Shown: positions 1 through 7,606, counted from the first letter of the stretch. The stretch is DNA of 42,734 bases from Acidaminococcus fermentans (GCA_004555735.1 SFHH01000009.1:1-42734); one strand, 5' to 3'. Numbers and translations are program-made. Notes: generated by a model not told the origin, from the letters alone.

Positions 1-1056
1 GTACAGGCCCCAGCTCCCCGGTTTGGCGGCGGTAGCACCTTTGTATCCCAGTTTGGCCACCCAGCCGTCATGGTCCGGTTCCACGCCGTGCACCCATTCA
101 TCGGCATCCCCGTGGAGGTACATGATGCCCCCATTCCATTCCCCGGCCTTGTAGTTGGCGGCAGCAGTCCAGATGTTGTTGGATCCGGTCACCCACTCGG
201 TTTTCAGGTCTTTGATATGGTAATAACTGGCTTCCAGGTTCAGGTTGCCCATGTCGCCGCCCAGTACAGCCTGGGTGAATTCCCCGGCTTTGGAGGCTCT
301 GGCCTTGGCTTGTTTTTCCTTATCGGTTTCATTAAGGCCGGTCCAGCCATAAGTGCTCTTGTTGGCCATTTTCCCCCAGGTAGTGCCCAAATAAGCCTTC
401 CCGAATTTGGTCTTGGCGTTGATGCCGTCCACCCGGGTATCGTAGATATTGCCGTCCCCATAGAATGCGCCATAGCGGCCTGCGGTCACATTGATGGTTC
501 CAATGTTCCCGGTGAGGAAGGCCCGCTGGAAGTCCGTGTCGCTGTCTCCAGAATCGTTCTTGCCCTTGTTGTTCCACTGCTGTTCGTTCTGGATCATCCC
601 GGTATAATGCCAGTTGTCGTTCACTTCCCCGGTGAAGAAGAGACGGGACCGGGTCTTGGTGACGCTGCTCCGGCCCCGGTCCCCCGTAGTATGGACATAG
701 TGGGTCCGGATGTTCCCGGTGACTTTGACATTGTCTGCGTTTTTCTCCAGCCGGGCCACCCGGACACCCAGATTGTCCAGTTCGTCGGCAAATTCGCTGA
801 CCAGCCTGTCATCGGCGCTGATGGCCCCTTTGGCCAGGGCCTTGGCCACAATCTGGGCCATTTCATACCGGGTCATGGTCCGGTCGCCCTTGAAGGTGCC
901 ATCAGGGTACCCATCCACTACGCCGGCGGCCGCCAGTTTGGCCACGGCGCCGTAGGCCCAGTGGCCGGCAGGCAGATCGGAGAAGGGGTTGGCGGCGAAA
1001 GCGGTGGTGCTGAGGCCCAAGGCCATCGCCATGGCGAAGACGAGAGATTTTTTCAT
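1..1056 (-). CDS. OmpM-type SLH porin, copy 1 (3' end cut by window edge)
   Basis: Outer-membrane porin of the Negativicutes type. The reading frame is open from the ATG at 1056 to base 1 (352 residues visible), so the C-terminal strands lie outside the window. Residues 1-22 are a Sec signal peptide ending AFAA. Residues ~23-75 are one SLH domain (NPFSDLPAGHWAYGAVAKLA, then a TMTRYEMAQIVAKAL repeat end), which in this family anchors the outer membrane to peptidoglycan. Residues ~85-112 are a short coiled coil, and the remainder is an aromatic-rich beta-barrel. A GGAGGAATC ribosome site precedes the ATG. The N-terminal ~115 residues match copies 2 and 3 almost exactly but use more GCC, CGG and GTG codons, which suggests lower expression. 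The barrel differs, so the solute range may differ. Confidence 0.93.
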   Translation of the reverse strand, partial: MKKSLVFAMAMALGLSTTAFAANPFSDLPAGHWAYGAVAKLAAAGVVDGYPDGTFKGDRTMTRYEMAQIVAKALAKGAISADDRLVSEFADELDNLGVRVARLEKNADNVKVTGNIRTHYVHTTGDRGRSSVTKTRSRLFFTGEVNDNWHYTGMIQNEQQWNNKGKNDSGDSDTDFQRAFLTGNIGTINVTAGRYGAFYGDGNIYDTRVDGINAKTKFGKAYLGTTWGKMANKSTYGWTGLNETDKEKQAKARASKAGEFTQAVLGGDMGNLNLEASYYHIKDLKTEWVTGSNNIWTAAANYKAGEWNGGIMYLHGDADEWVHGVEPDHDGWVAKLGYKGATAAKPGSWGLY

Positions 1057-1113
1057 GGGAGATTCCTCCTGGAGTTTATTTTTATCCAGGCAGCGCCATC
1101 CTCTTCCACGAAA

Positions 1114-1134
1114 CGGAGTTTCCTTGTTGCCTCT
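1114..1134 (-). repeat. ompM leader motif, diverged copy
   Basis: This is a 17/21 match to the 21-nt leader motif found exactly in the leaders of copies 2 and 3. It lies about 58 nt upstream of the copy 1 start codon, a similar distance to the other copies. The rest of the 1,057-1,304 spacer is AT-rich and probably holds the copy 1 promoter, but no box was convincing. Confidence 0.5.
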
Positions 1135-1304
1135 GTTGCTGGTGAAAGCTTTCCGGCCGCTGACCGGGATAAAGCGGGTACGATTCTTGTTTCAAATGGT
1201 ATATTTTATAATTCATATTTTTATCACATTTCTGAAAAAATAGCAACCTGTATATTCATTCTTCATAACATAAGTTATTTTTTGTATGATTTGTTACAAG
1301 ATAT

Positions 1305-1335
1305 AAAAAGACGGTTCCCGGAGGAACCGTCTTTT
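1305..1335 (-). terminator. Rho-independent terminator after ompM copy 2
   Basis: Perfect stem AAGACGGTTCC / GGAACCGTCTT with a CGGA loop. It starts 13 nt beyond the copy 2 stop codon and has a T-run on the minus strand. The flanking A and T runs could let it work in both directions. Confidence 0.9.
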
Positions 1336-1348
1336 AGGTCGTCCAAAA

Positions 1349-2611
1349 TTAGAAGGTAACAACCATCTGAGACCACAGGGTCTTTGCATGGTTATCGGTA
1401 GCACCTTTATCTTTCAGGTCATAGTATTCAACCTGAGCCACCATGTTCTTAGCCACAGTCAGGTTGCCACCGACCATCCAGCCTTTGAAGCCGTCCGGCC
1501 CAAACAGGTTGTAGTCACCGTTCATGGTATGAGCAATGTAGGTAGCGCCGCCCTGATCATAGTATTTGCCGAACAGGCCCCAAGAACCAGCTTTGGAAGC
1601 TTTGGCACCCTTGTAGGCCAGTTTGGCAACCCAGCCATCGTTGTCGGGTTCTACGCCGTCAATCTTGTCATCGGCATCGCCGTGCAGGTACATAGCGCCA
1701 ACAGTCCAGTCGCCAGCTTTGTAGGTAGCAGCAGCGGTCCAGATGTTATCGGAACCCTTCATCCAGCCATTCTTGTACATGGTACGAGTAGCATCAGCAG
1801 TATTGATGTCTTTGGCATGGATATAGTTGGCTTCCAGGTTCAGGTTGCCGATGTCGCCACCCAGCACAACCTGAGTGAATTCATCAGCTACGGATTTCTT
1901 CGTAGCGAAATCCTGGTTGGCCATCTTGCCCCAAGTAGCGCCCAAGTAAGTAACACCGCTCTTAACGTTGGCGTTTACAGCATCAACACGGGTATCATAA
2001 ACGTTACCTTCAGCATAGGTGCCGTTGTACCGGCCGGCGGTCATGTTCACAACGCCGATGTTACCGGTCAGGTAAGCTCTCTGGAAACGGGTTTCACTGT
2101 CACCAGAATCATTCTTGCCAGCGTTATTCCACAGTTGTTCGTTCTGCAGCATGCCAACATAATGCCAGTTGTCGTTCACTTCGCCGGTGAAGAACAGACG
2201 GGACCGAGTCTTGGAAGTGCTTTCCTTCCCAAAGTCACCAGTTCTGTGATAGTAGTGGGTCCGGATGTTCCCGGTGATCTTTACGTTGTCAGCGTTCTTT
2301 TCCAGTTTGGCAACGCGAACGCCCAGGTTGTCCAGTTCATCAGCGAATTCGCTGACCAGTTTGTCATCAGCACCGATAGCGCCTTTGGCCAGAGCCTTGG
2401 CAACGATCTGAGCCATTTCATAACGGGTCATGGTCTTGTCGCCTTTGAAGGTGCCATCAGGATAACCGTCAACTACGCCGGCAGCAGCCAGTTTGGCAAC
2501 AGCGCCGTAAGCCCAGTGGCCAGCAGGCAGGTCGGAGAAGGGGTTAGCAGCAAAAGCAGTAGCGCTGACACCCAGAGCCATAGCCATAGCAAAAACTAAA
2601 GACTTTTTCAT
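1349..2611 (-). CDS. OmpM-type SLH porin, copy 2
   Basis: Complete 420-residue outer-membrane porin. Layout: signal peptide 1-22 (AFAA cut), SLH domain ~23-75, coiled coil ~85-112, then a barrel ending in SQMVVTF. The terminal phenylalanine is the usual outer-membrane assembly signal. In Negativicutes the SLH domain of OmpM binds polyamine-modified peptidoglycan and tethers the outer membrane. A GGAGGAATATTCT ribosome site lies before the ATG. The gene stands alone, with a promoter and 5' palindromes upstream and a strong hairpin downstream. Its codons (GCT, GTT, GGT) differ from the GC-rich set in copy 1 for the same protein sequence, which suggests very high expression. Family assignment is sure; transported solutes cannot be told. 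Confidence 0.96.
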   Translation of the reverse strand: MKKSLVFAMAMALGVSATAFAANPFSDLPAGHWAYGAVAKLAAAGVVDGYPDGTFKGDKTMTRYEMAQIVAKALAKGAIGADDKLVSEFADELDNLGVRVAKLEKNADNVKITGNIRTHYYHRTGDFGKESTSKTRSRLFFTGEVNDNWHYVGMLQNEQLWNNAGKNDSGDSETRFQRAYLTGNIGVVNMTAGRYNGTYAEGNVYDTRVDAVNANVKSGVTYLGATWGKMANQDFATKKSVADEFTQVVLGGDIGNLNLEANYIHAKDINTADATRTMYKNGWMKGSDNIWTAAATYKAGDWTVGAMYLHGDADDKIDGVEPDNDGWVAKLAYKGAKASKAGSWGLFGKYYDQGGATYIAHTMNGDYNLFGPDGFKGWMVGGNLTVAKNMVAQVEYYDLKDKGATDNHAKTLWSQMVVTF

Positions 2612-2673
2612 AGAATATTCCTCCTTCGGAATGTCGGAGTGGATTCCCTGGGAACATCTGGCTGACTTCTGCC

Positions 2674-2694
2674 GCGAGTATCCTTGTTTCCTCT
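2674..2694 (-). repeat. Conserved 21-nt ompM leader motif
   Basis: Identical over 21 nt to 4306-4326 in the copy 3 leader, with core GAAACAAGGATACTCGC on the minus strand. It sits about 63 nt upstream of the start codon, inside the predicted untranslated leader. It lies outside the coding sequence, so conservation suggests a regulatory RNA or protein site. Confidence 0.7.
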
Positions 2695-2725
2695 GGTTCT
2701 TTCAGCGTTCCGTCCCTATGGAATT

Positions 2726-2755
2726 CACAATGCTATTGTGACAACTCTTTGTCAC
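2726..2755 (-). promoter_or_regulatory. Back-to-back palindromes at ompM copy 2 transcript start
   Basis: Two overlapping perfect palindromes: CACAATgctATTGTG (2726-2740) and GTGACAActctTTGTCAC (2738-2755). They lie directly downstream of the candidate -10 box, so the mRNA would begin with two small hairpins. They could be an operator or a stabilising 5' structure. Confidence 0.55.
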
Positions 2756-2761
2756 GTGCTT

Positions 2762-2791
2762 ATTTTACCACAAGATGACAGAAAAGCGCAA
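2762..2791 (-). promoter_or_regulatory. Candidate promoter of ompM copy 2
   Basis: A TAAAAT -10 (2762-2767) lies 18 nt from a weak TTGCGC -35 (2786-2791). The predicted start falls at the palindromes near 2754, giving a leader of about 140 nt. The rest of the spacer up to 2886 is AT-rich with no gene. Confidence 0.4.
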
Positions 2792-2886
2792 ATATGTGAA
2801 ATCTTTTTGACAATGATTTACAATTTTATTTGTTTTTGTTTTGAAATTTCACAGTTTTATCGTTTAAGATTAAATTTGTAGTAAAT

Positions 2887-2918
2887 AAAAAGGACGATTC
2901 CGAAGAATCGTCCTTTTT
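2887..2918 (-). terminator. Rho-independent terminator after ompM copy 3
   Basis: Perfect stem AAAAAGGACGATTC / GAATCGTCCTTTTT with a CGAA tetraloop, 15 nt beyond the copy 3 stop, with a T-run on the minus strand. Confidence 0.92.
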
Positions 2919-2933
2919 GTATTGGGTTTGGAA

Positions 2934-4232
2934 TTAGAAGGTCACGACCATCTGAGACCACAGGGTCCGAGCATGGGCGTCGGATTCTTTACCCTTCAGG
3001 TCATAGTATTCTACCTGAGCCACCATATTCTTGGCCAGGGTCAGGTTGCCGCCCACGTTATAGCCTTTGAAGCCTTCCCCGTTGAAGGAATCCCACAGGC
3101 CGTTCATGGTGTGGTAAATCATGGTCGGAGCTCCCTGATCATAGTATTTAGCGAACAGGCCCCAGCTGCCAGGTTTGGAAGCGGTAGCGCCTTTGTAGCC
3201 CAGGGATACCACGTAGCCGTCATCGTCGCCATTGGTGTATTTGCTGTTCTTCAGGGTATCGTCGTCACCCTTCAGGTACATGGCACCGATCTTGAAGTCA
3301 CCGGCTTTGTAGTTGGCCCCCACGGTCCAGATCTTGTTGTCCCCGGTCAGTCCATTGTCGATGTACGGGTTCAGATCGTCCGCCTTGGTGTAGGTGGCGG
3401 CCAGGTCCAGGTTGCCGATATTGCCACCCAGTTCTGCATTCCAGAACTTGTCAGCTACGGAATCATCTTTGGTCCATTTCCGGCCAGCGATGGTCCCCAA
3501 ATCTCCATCCGTCCAGCCATAGGTGTCCTTGTTAGCCATCTTGCCATAGGCAGCGCTCAGATAAGCCTGGCCGAAAGGAACTTTGAATTCAACAGCATCC
3601 ACACGGTTATCGTAGACGTTGCCTTCTGCAATGTTCTTGCTGTACCGGCCAGCCGTGATGTTCCAGACACCGATGTTACCGTTCAGGTAAGCTCTCTGGA
3701 AAGAGGTGTCGGAATCACCGGATTCGTTCTTGCCCTGGAAATACTGGTTGTTTTCCAGCATGGAAACGTAATGCCAGTTGTCGTTGACTTCCCCGGTCAG
3801 GAACAGACGGGTACGCAGGCGGGACTGGGATTTGTCGGCTTTGCCATCCAGTTTGCCACCGTTGCTGTCCCGATAGCTGGCCCGGACGTTTCCGGTGATC
3901 TTCACGTTGTCAGCGTTCTTTTCCAGTTTGGCGACCCGGACGCCCAGGTTGTCCAGTTCATCAGCGAATTCGCTGACCAGTTTGTCGTCGGCACCGATAG
4001 CGCCTTTGGCCAGGGCCTTGGCAACGATCTGGGCCATTTCGTAACGGGTCATGGTCTTGTCGCCTTTGAAGGTGCCGTCAGGATAGCCGTCAACTACGCC
4101 GGCAGCCGCCAGTTTGGCAACCGCGCCGTAAGCCCAGTGGCCAGCAGGCAGATCGGAGAACGGGTTGGCAGCGAAAGCAGTCGCACTGACACCCAGAGCC
4201 ATAGCCATGGCAAATACTAGGGATTTTTTCAT
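2934..4232 (-). CDS. OmpM-type SLH porin, copy 3
   Basis: Complete 432-residue porin with the same layout as copy 2: signal peptide 1-22, SLH domain, short coiled coil, aromatic beta-barrel, C-terminal SQMVVTF. I chose the ATG at 4232 because an AAAGGAGTG ribosome site precedes it and a true signal peptide follows. A longer frame starting 34 codons upstream would bury the signal peptide. The first ~115 residues equal copy 2, while the barrel is longer and differs through the middle. The gene has its own promoter, leader motif and terminator, so the three porins are separate transcription units that could be expressed in different ratios. Confidence 0.96.
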   Translation of the reverse strand: MKKSLVFAMAMALGVSATAFAANPFSDLPAGHWAYGAVAKLAAAGVVDGYPDGTFKGDKTMTRYEMAQIVAKALAKGAIGADDKLVSEFADELDNLGVRVAKLEKNADNVKITGNVRASYRDSNGGKLDGKADKSQSRLRTRLFLTGEVNDNWHYVSMLENNQYFQGKNESGDSDTSFQRAYLNGNIGVWNITAGRYSKNIAEGNVYDNRVDAVEFKVPFGQAYLSAAYGKMANKDTYGWTDGDLGTIAGRKWTKDDSVADKFWNAELGGNIGNLDLAATYTKADDLNPYIDNGLTGDNKIWTVGANYKAGDFKIGAMYLKGDDDTLKNSKYTNGDDDGYVVSLGYKGATASKPGSWGLFAKYYDQGAPTMIYHTMNGLWDSFNGEGFKGYNVGGNLTLAKNMVAQVEYYDLKGKESDAHARTLWSQMVVTF

Positions 4233-4305
4233 AGGAAAACACTCCTTTGAATGATATTTGTCCTGCCCCCGGGTTTCCTTTCCGGCGCCCTCCAGATTTT
4301 TCCGT

Positions 4306-4326
4306 GCGAGTATCCTTGTTTCCTCT
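4306..4326 (-). repeat. Conserved 21-nt ompM leader motif
   Basis: Exact copy of 2674-2694, about 74 nt upstream of the copy 3 start codon. A related GAAACAAGGTACT occurs in the terminator stem at 4455-4471. Confidence 0.7.
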
Positions 4327-4374
4327 ACGTACACATTCCGGATTCTTCCATCCAGTAGCCCCTTGGCGGGACGA

Positions 4375-4400
4375 TGTGAATTCCTTCACACTGCCAGTGT
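4375..4400 (-). promoter_or_regulatory. Back-to-back palindromes at ompM copy 3 transcript start
   Basis: TGTGAAttccTTCACA (4375-4390) and ACACTGcCAGTGT (4388-4400), both perfect, overlap by three bases. The layout equals that of copy 2 although the sequences differ. The second palindrome covers part of the -10 box. Confidence 0.55.
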
Positions 4401-4424
4401 AGCATGGAGCAAAAAAAGAAACAA
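4396..4424 (-). promoter_or_regulatory. Candidate promoter of ompM copy 3
   Basis: A TACACT -10 (4396-4401, with an upstream TG) lies 17 nt from a TTGTTT -35 (4419-4424). The -35 box lies inside the 3' arm of the upstream terminator stem. The leader would be about 155 nt. Confidence 0.55.
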
Positions 4425-4471
4425 GGTATCTGGAAAAGAGTTTCCACTTCCATCCGATAGTACCTTGTTTC
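4411..4471 (-). terminator. Terminator of the YqgF/DUF3084 operon, overlapping the ompM promoter
   Basis: The perfect 11-bp arms GAAACAAGGTA (4418-4428) and TACCTTGTTTC (4461-4471) enclose a second small hairpin (TGGAAAagagTTTCCA). They are followed on the minus strand by seven T (4417-4411). The loop is longer than usual. The T-run and arm overlap the -35 region of ompM copy 3. Confidence 0.65.
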
Positions 4472-4511
4472 TTCACTTGACTGTTGGGTCAGTTCCGTGA
4501 CTTTGCAGTCA

Positions 4512-4931
4512 TTATTTCACATTTTTATCACGGAGGTATCTCCGTACCAGTACGGCGGCCGCAAGTCCATCTACTGCGGACGGTGCATCCAAAAGTGTTT
4601 GAGGCAGGAACCGTTTCCATCCCCGGGGCGGGAACAGCTGCCAATACAGTTTTTTGGCTTCCTGGGTGCTGCCGTATTCATCCACGGTAAAAAGGGGCAG
4701 CTGGGGAAAAGTTTCTTCCAGCTGCCGGTGCATGGTCTTTGAGGTAGTGCCATCTCCCAGGACGCATCCGGCAGGACGGTCCCCGGCCAGGAAGGTCCGG
4801 AGATGGTCCGGAAAATGATCCGTGGGCAGGATGGCCTGGCGGACCAGAGTGCCGTCAGCAGCCACCAGGGCGGCTCCCGTCTTGTCTCGGCCGGGATCCA
4901 CCCCCAAGTACAGTCTTGGGGATTCACTCAC
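4512..4931 (-). CDS. Small RuvC/YqgF-like RNase H-fold protein
   Basis: 139 residues. The N-terminal strand LYLGVDPGRDKTGAAL (about 7-22) carries the first acidic residue of the RNase H/RuvC fold. GDGTTS (about 59-64) and VDEYGSTQEAK (about 83-93) match the later YqgF-like strand positions, and DAPSAVDGLAAA near the C-terminus supplies a final acidic site. YqgF-family members process pre-16S rRNA or act like Holliday-junction resolvases, but this divergent short member may be neither. The start overlaps the end of the DUF3084 gene by 8 nt, so the two are co-transcribed. Family is fairly sure; exact role is open. Confidence 0.75.
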   Translation of the reverse strand: MSESPRLYLGVDPGRDKTGAALVAADGTLVRQAILPTDHFPDHLRTFLAGDRPAGCVLGDGTTSKTMHRQLEETFPQLPLFTVDEYGSTQEAKKLYWQLFPPRGWKRFLPQTLLDAPSAVDGLAAAVLVRRYLRDKNVK

Positions 4932-6144
4932 GGGGCATCCCTCCTGACGGGCGGATCTCCAGATCCAGCAGTACGGGACCGGCTACGGTGATATCCTTCC
5001 GGGCCCGGGCAGTAATGGTGACCCGTCCTCCCAGGCTGCGGATCTTTTCGCTGGCGTTGGACAGTTCGGTGCTGGTGATGGCCCCCACATCTCCGGTGAT
5101 GGGATTGGGGATGACTCCATCGGCCTGGGCCGACTGATTCACGGATTTCAGGAAGGCCATGAGAGCCAGATCGGATTCATTGGAATGGGGATCCACCGTA
5201 ATGGCCTGGGTGAGGATCAGGGTACCCTGGGGATAGACTACTTTGTCCCCCACCATCTCCAGCCGGGATACCACCACTTCTCCGGAAAGGATATTCCCGG
5301 CAGCGCAGACCCGGACGTACATGTCCCCCTTAGAACTGCCCAATTTGTCAGCGGCGCTTTCCACCGCTTCCCGGCTGAGCCAGATCACCGGCGTGGAAGG
5401 ATCCACCCCGATGCGGCCGGCCACCTGGATATTGGCCTGGTTCAGGAAATCCTGGAGCTGCTTCTGGTTCTCTTCTTCTTTCTGTCCGCCTTTCAGCACC
5501 CCGGAATAGAGGATTTCCCCGCTGCGGAACACCACATCCCCTTCCCGGACAGCTACGATGCCTTCCCGGAGTTTCTTGGCGGTGTTTTCCAGGGATTTCA
5601 CATCCTGCTGGAGCTGGTCCCGGGCCGCTTCTGCCTGGCGGACCTGGGCCTGGGCTTCCTGGAGACGGGCACTGGCTTCGCTATACCGGGCCTGGAGCTG
5701 TCCCAGATCGGCCTGGGCTTGCTGCATCTGGGCCTGGGCGTCCTTCATCTGGGCTTCCGCAGCCGCTTTTTGCTGCCGGGCCTGTTCCGCCGTCTGGGTG
5801 GCTTCGGTGATCTTCTGATCCAGTTCGGCGATTTTAGCCCGCTGGGCAGACAGTTCCTTGTTGGCTTGGTCCCGGGTGACCGTGAGAGAAGCGATTTCCG
5901 CCCGCATCTTCTTCATGCCGAACAGGGCAGTACGGACTTCCTTAGAGGTGATGGTCAGGACGGTAATGGTGAGAGCGGCGACCAGGATGCCGCTGAGGAT
6001 GGTCATGACCACGGAAGTGTCATGAGGGCGCAGGCCAAAAAGCCGGAGCCGTTTCTTGCCGATTTTGCTTCCCAGTTTATCGCCCAGATAGGCAATGAGC
6101 CCGCCCATCAGGGCCAAGACCAGGATCAAGGTAATGCCGGTCAT
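4924..6144 (-). CDS. DUF3084-type membrane coiled-coil protein
   Basis: 406 residues. Two membrane segments (about 2-22 and 45-66) flank a basic loop with KIGKKRLRLFGLRPHDTS. A long Gln/Ala-rich coiled coil (about 80-200) follows, then a mixed domain to the end with VVVSRLEMVGDKVVYPQGTL. This layout matches the DUF3084 family found in cyanobacteria and Negativicutes, whose function is not established. The coiled coil could span part of the envelope. The gene has a good promoter upstream and overlaps the YqgF-like gene downstream. Confidence 0.85.
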   Translation of the reverse strand: MTGITLILVLALMGGLIAYLGDKLGSKIGKKRLRLFGLRPHDTSVVMTILSGILVAALTITVLTITSKEVRTALFGMKKMRAEIASLTVTRDQANKELSAQRAKIAELDQKITEATQTAEQARQQKAAAEAQMKDAQAQMQQAQADLGQLQARYSEASARLQEAQAQVRQAEAARDQLQQDVKSLENTAKKLREGIVAVREGDVVFRSGEILYSGVLKGGQKEEENQKQLQDFLNQANIQVAGRIGVDPSTPVIWLSREAVESAADKLGSSKGDMYVRVCAAGNILSGEVVVSRLEMVGDKVVYPQGTLILTQAITVDPHSNESDLALMAFLKSVNQSAQADGVIPNPITGDVGAITSTELSNASEKIRSLGGRVTITARARKDITVAGPVLLDLEIRPSGGMPRE

Positions 6145-6182
6145 GGGATGCGCTCTCCTTTCTTGTGTATATTTTCCTGTAC

Positions 6183-6210
6183 ATTATAGCATAAAAAGGA
6201 GGCCCGTGAA
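6183..6210 (-). promoter_or_regulatory. Promoter of the DUF3084 operon
   Basis: A consensus TATAAT with extended TG (TGCTATAAT, -10 at 6183-6188) lies 16 nt from TTCACG (6205-6210). An AAAGGAGAG ribosome site and the ATG at 6144 follow. The -35 and spacer lie inside the terminator hairpin of the upstream gene. Confidence 0.7.
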
Positions 6211-6223
6211 CGGGGCCCCTTTT
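6194..6223 (-). terminator. Hairpin terminator after the nuclease gene
   Basis: The stem AAAAGG-A-GGCCC / GGGCC-CCTTTT has a short loop and a T-run on the minus strand. It lies 118 nt past the nuclease stop codon. The sequence between (6224-6340) has short repeats (GCTGTCAGCTGTCAGC; GTCTGACGTCTCA) and no gene. Confidence 0.75.
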
Positions 6224-6340
6224 ATGCTGTCAGCTGTCAGCGGCCAACGGTCAGCTGCCGTTGGATGGTCTCCTTTTGCCGAGACGGGCTGATGTCTGAC
6301 GTCTCAAGGCCCGTCAGGGCCGTGTCTGACTTCTTGCCTC

Positions 6341-7081
6341 TTATCCTTTCCGGCTCTTCCCGGTTTTGTAATCGATGGTGATGCCGGGCTGGTTGTTATA
6401 GACGAACACGTTGAACTGGATACCGGCGCCTTTGTCTTCCACGCTCCAGGCTTCCATCTGGACGCCCCGGGCCACAAGGTCGTTCCCCTTGAAAATCGGA
6501 GTCACCCGATACAGCACATGGTGGTTTGTTTCTTTTACATAGTCGGCCACCATGTTTTCAAAGGGCAGCATGCCTGTGACATTCAGATACCGGGTGCCGG
6601 TGATCAGGTTCTTGGGGTTGGCGTTTTCCGCAGTCAGCTGATAACCGATGAGATGGCACCGGTTATACAGGTATTTCCCGTCGATGCCTTCATACTTCAC
6701 CGTCTGCCAGCCGGAGGGCTTGACGCTGCCGATGGGGCCCCGTTTCTGGGTGGGCATGGTCTCCCGTCCCACATTAGCGTAGGCAGGGCCGCAGCGGCCC
6801 AGGCTGTCCAGATTGCTGTACCGTTCAAAGGATTTCTTGGTCTTGTCCTTATCCGGGAAATCGGGCACATTGTGATTCAGGACCACATAGGGCTTGTTGG
6901 TGAAGGCGGGAATGGAAGCCAAATCGAAGGAAGGCTGATCCTTCCCCACCTGCTGGGTGACTTTGGTACTATTTTTCGCTGGTGTCTTTTTATTGGCAGC
7001 GGGCTTGGAAGCCCCGCAGGCCGTGAGGATCAGGGACAGGGAAACCAGGAGAGCAGCCAGGAAGGCGGTGATTTTTTTCAT
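6341..7081 (-). CDS. Lipoprotein DNA/RNA non-specific endonuclease (EndA-like)
   Basis: 246 residues. The N-terminus is a lipoprotein signal with lipobox LTAC (Cys22), then an Ala/Lys-rich linker to about residue 45. The C-terminal ~150 residues match the beta-beta-alpha-metal nuclease family of streptococcal EndA: GPIGSVKPSGW, then YNRCHLIGY with the likely catalytic His143, then NLITGTRYLN and NMLPFEN-like NVTGMLPFEN carrying the metal-binding Asn. The usual DRGH is NRCH here. It probably degrades nucleic acid at the cell envelope for nutrition, DNA uptake or defence. Its start overlaps the stop of the upstream short gene (ATGA), so they form a two-gene operon. Confidence 0.87.
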   Translation of the reverse strand: MKKITAFLAALLVSLSLILTACGASKPAANKKTPAKNSTKVTQQVGKDQPSFDLASIPAFTNKPYVVLNHNVPDFPDKDKTKKSFERYSNLDSLGRCGPAYANVGRETMPTQKRGPIGSVKPSGWQTVKYEGIDGKYLYNRCHLIGYQLTAENANPKNLITGTRYLNVTGMLPFENMVADYVKETNHHVLYRVTPIFKGNDLVARGVQMEAWSVEDKGAGIQFNVFVYNNQPGITIDYKTGKSRKG

Positions 7082-7485
7082 TTTACGTATACCTCTTCTG
7101 TAATCTTGTCATGGGATGAGCCGGGAAAATCTGTGGAAGAGATTTTCTGCCACCCCTCGTTCAGGTCGATGTCGAAGAAAAAGTCCCCGGGGTAAGCCCG
7201 GTTCCAGCGGTACAGGATGATCTTCTCGATTTTCTCCACATAGGGTGCCGCCTCTCGGTCTTCCAAGAGGCAGTATTCTCCAGGACCGGCCTGGTCCAGG
7301 AAATCATCAGCCACCTGGATATTGGGGGCTGGAGGGTCGAACAGGCCGGCGGTATAATCATCCATCCACAGGGGCGTTTTCCCTGTGAGATCCAAAATAC
7401 GGGCCCGGAGGAGCCGGTCCTGGCTCTGGCGCCGTTGGTTGAACAGAAGGCCGCCGGAATCATCGACGGCAGTGATGAGGAACAT
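7078..7485 (-). CDS. Conserved short protein of unknown function
   Basis: 135 residues from the ATG at 7485, chosen because AAAGGACC precedes it. A longer frame to 7656 would translate a repeat-rich spacer and looks false. The start MFLITAVDDSGGLLFNQRRQ, then QDRLLRARILDL and later DFLDQAGPGEYCLLED, resembles a short clostridial family that I recall being labelled ribonuclease Z. No metallo-hydrolase HxHxDH motif is present, so I do not accept that label. No signal peptide or membrane segment is seen. The stop overlaps the start of the nuclease lipoprotein, which suggests coupled translation. Confidence 0.7.
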   Translation of the reverse strand: MFLITAVDDSGGLLFNQRRQSQDRLLRARILDLTGKTPLWMDDYTAGLFDPPAPNIQVADDFLDQAGPGEYCLLEDREAAPYVEKIEKIILYRWNRAYPGDFFFDIDLNEGWQKISSTDFPGSSHDKITEEVYVK

Positions 7486-7511
7486 GGGATCAGGTCCTTT
7501 CCTTGTTTGAT

Positions 7512-7537
7512 GGGGCTGTCGCAAGCGCAACAGCCCC
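7512..7537. repeat. Stem-loop in the 7.5-7.8 kb spacer
   Basis: GGGGCTGT / ACAGCCCC arms (7512-7519 and 7530-7537) with a short loop. There is no T-run, so it is more likely an intergenic repeat than a terminator. Confidence 0.5.
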
Positions 7538-7546
7538 TTGTCGGGA

Positions 7547-7563
7547 GTCTGGAGTCTGAAGTC
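7547..7563 (+). repeat. 17-bp inverted repeat, left arm
   Basis: GTCTGGAGTCTGAAGTC, exactly inverted at 7707-7723. The pair encloses a second hairpin and an AT-rich stretch. Confidence 0.8.
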
Positions 7564-7578
7564 AGAAGCCTCAGGACA

Positions 7579-7606
7579 GGATCCGCCTGGCTGGGCGGAT
7601 CCTTTT
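7579..7606 (+). terminator. Stem-loop with T-run (plus direction)
   Basis: Perfect GGATCCGCC / GGCGGATCC arms followed by CCTTTTG. It faces away from the local genes, so it may be a structural part of the inverted-repeat unit. Confidence 0.45.

Noticed and set aside
70..4220. Long plus-strand open frames opposite the three porin genes
   Set aside because: They are shadows of GC-rich, codon-biased minus-strand genes; they lack ribosome sites and family motifs.
4233..4334. A 34-residue extension of porin copy 3
   Set aside because: It would hide the signal peptide, and a clear ribosome site lies before the ATG at 4232.
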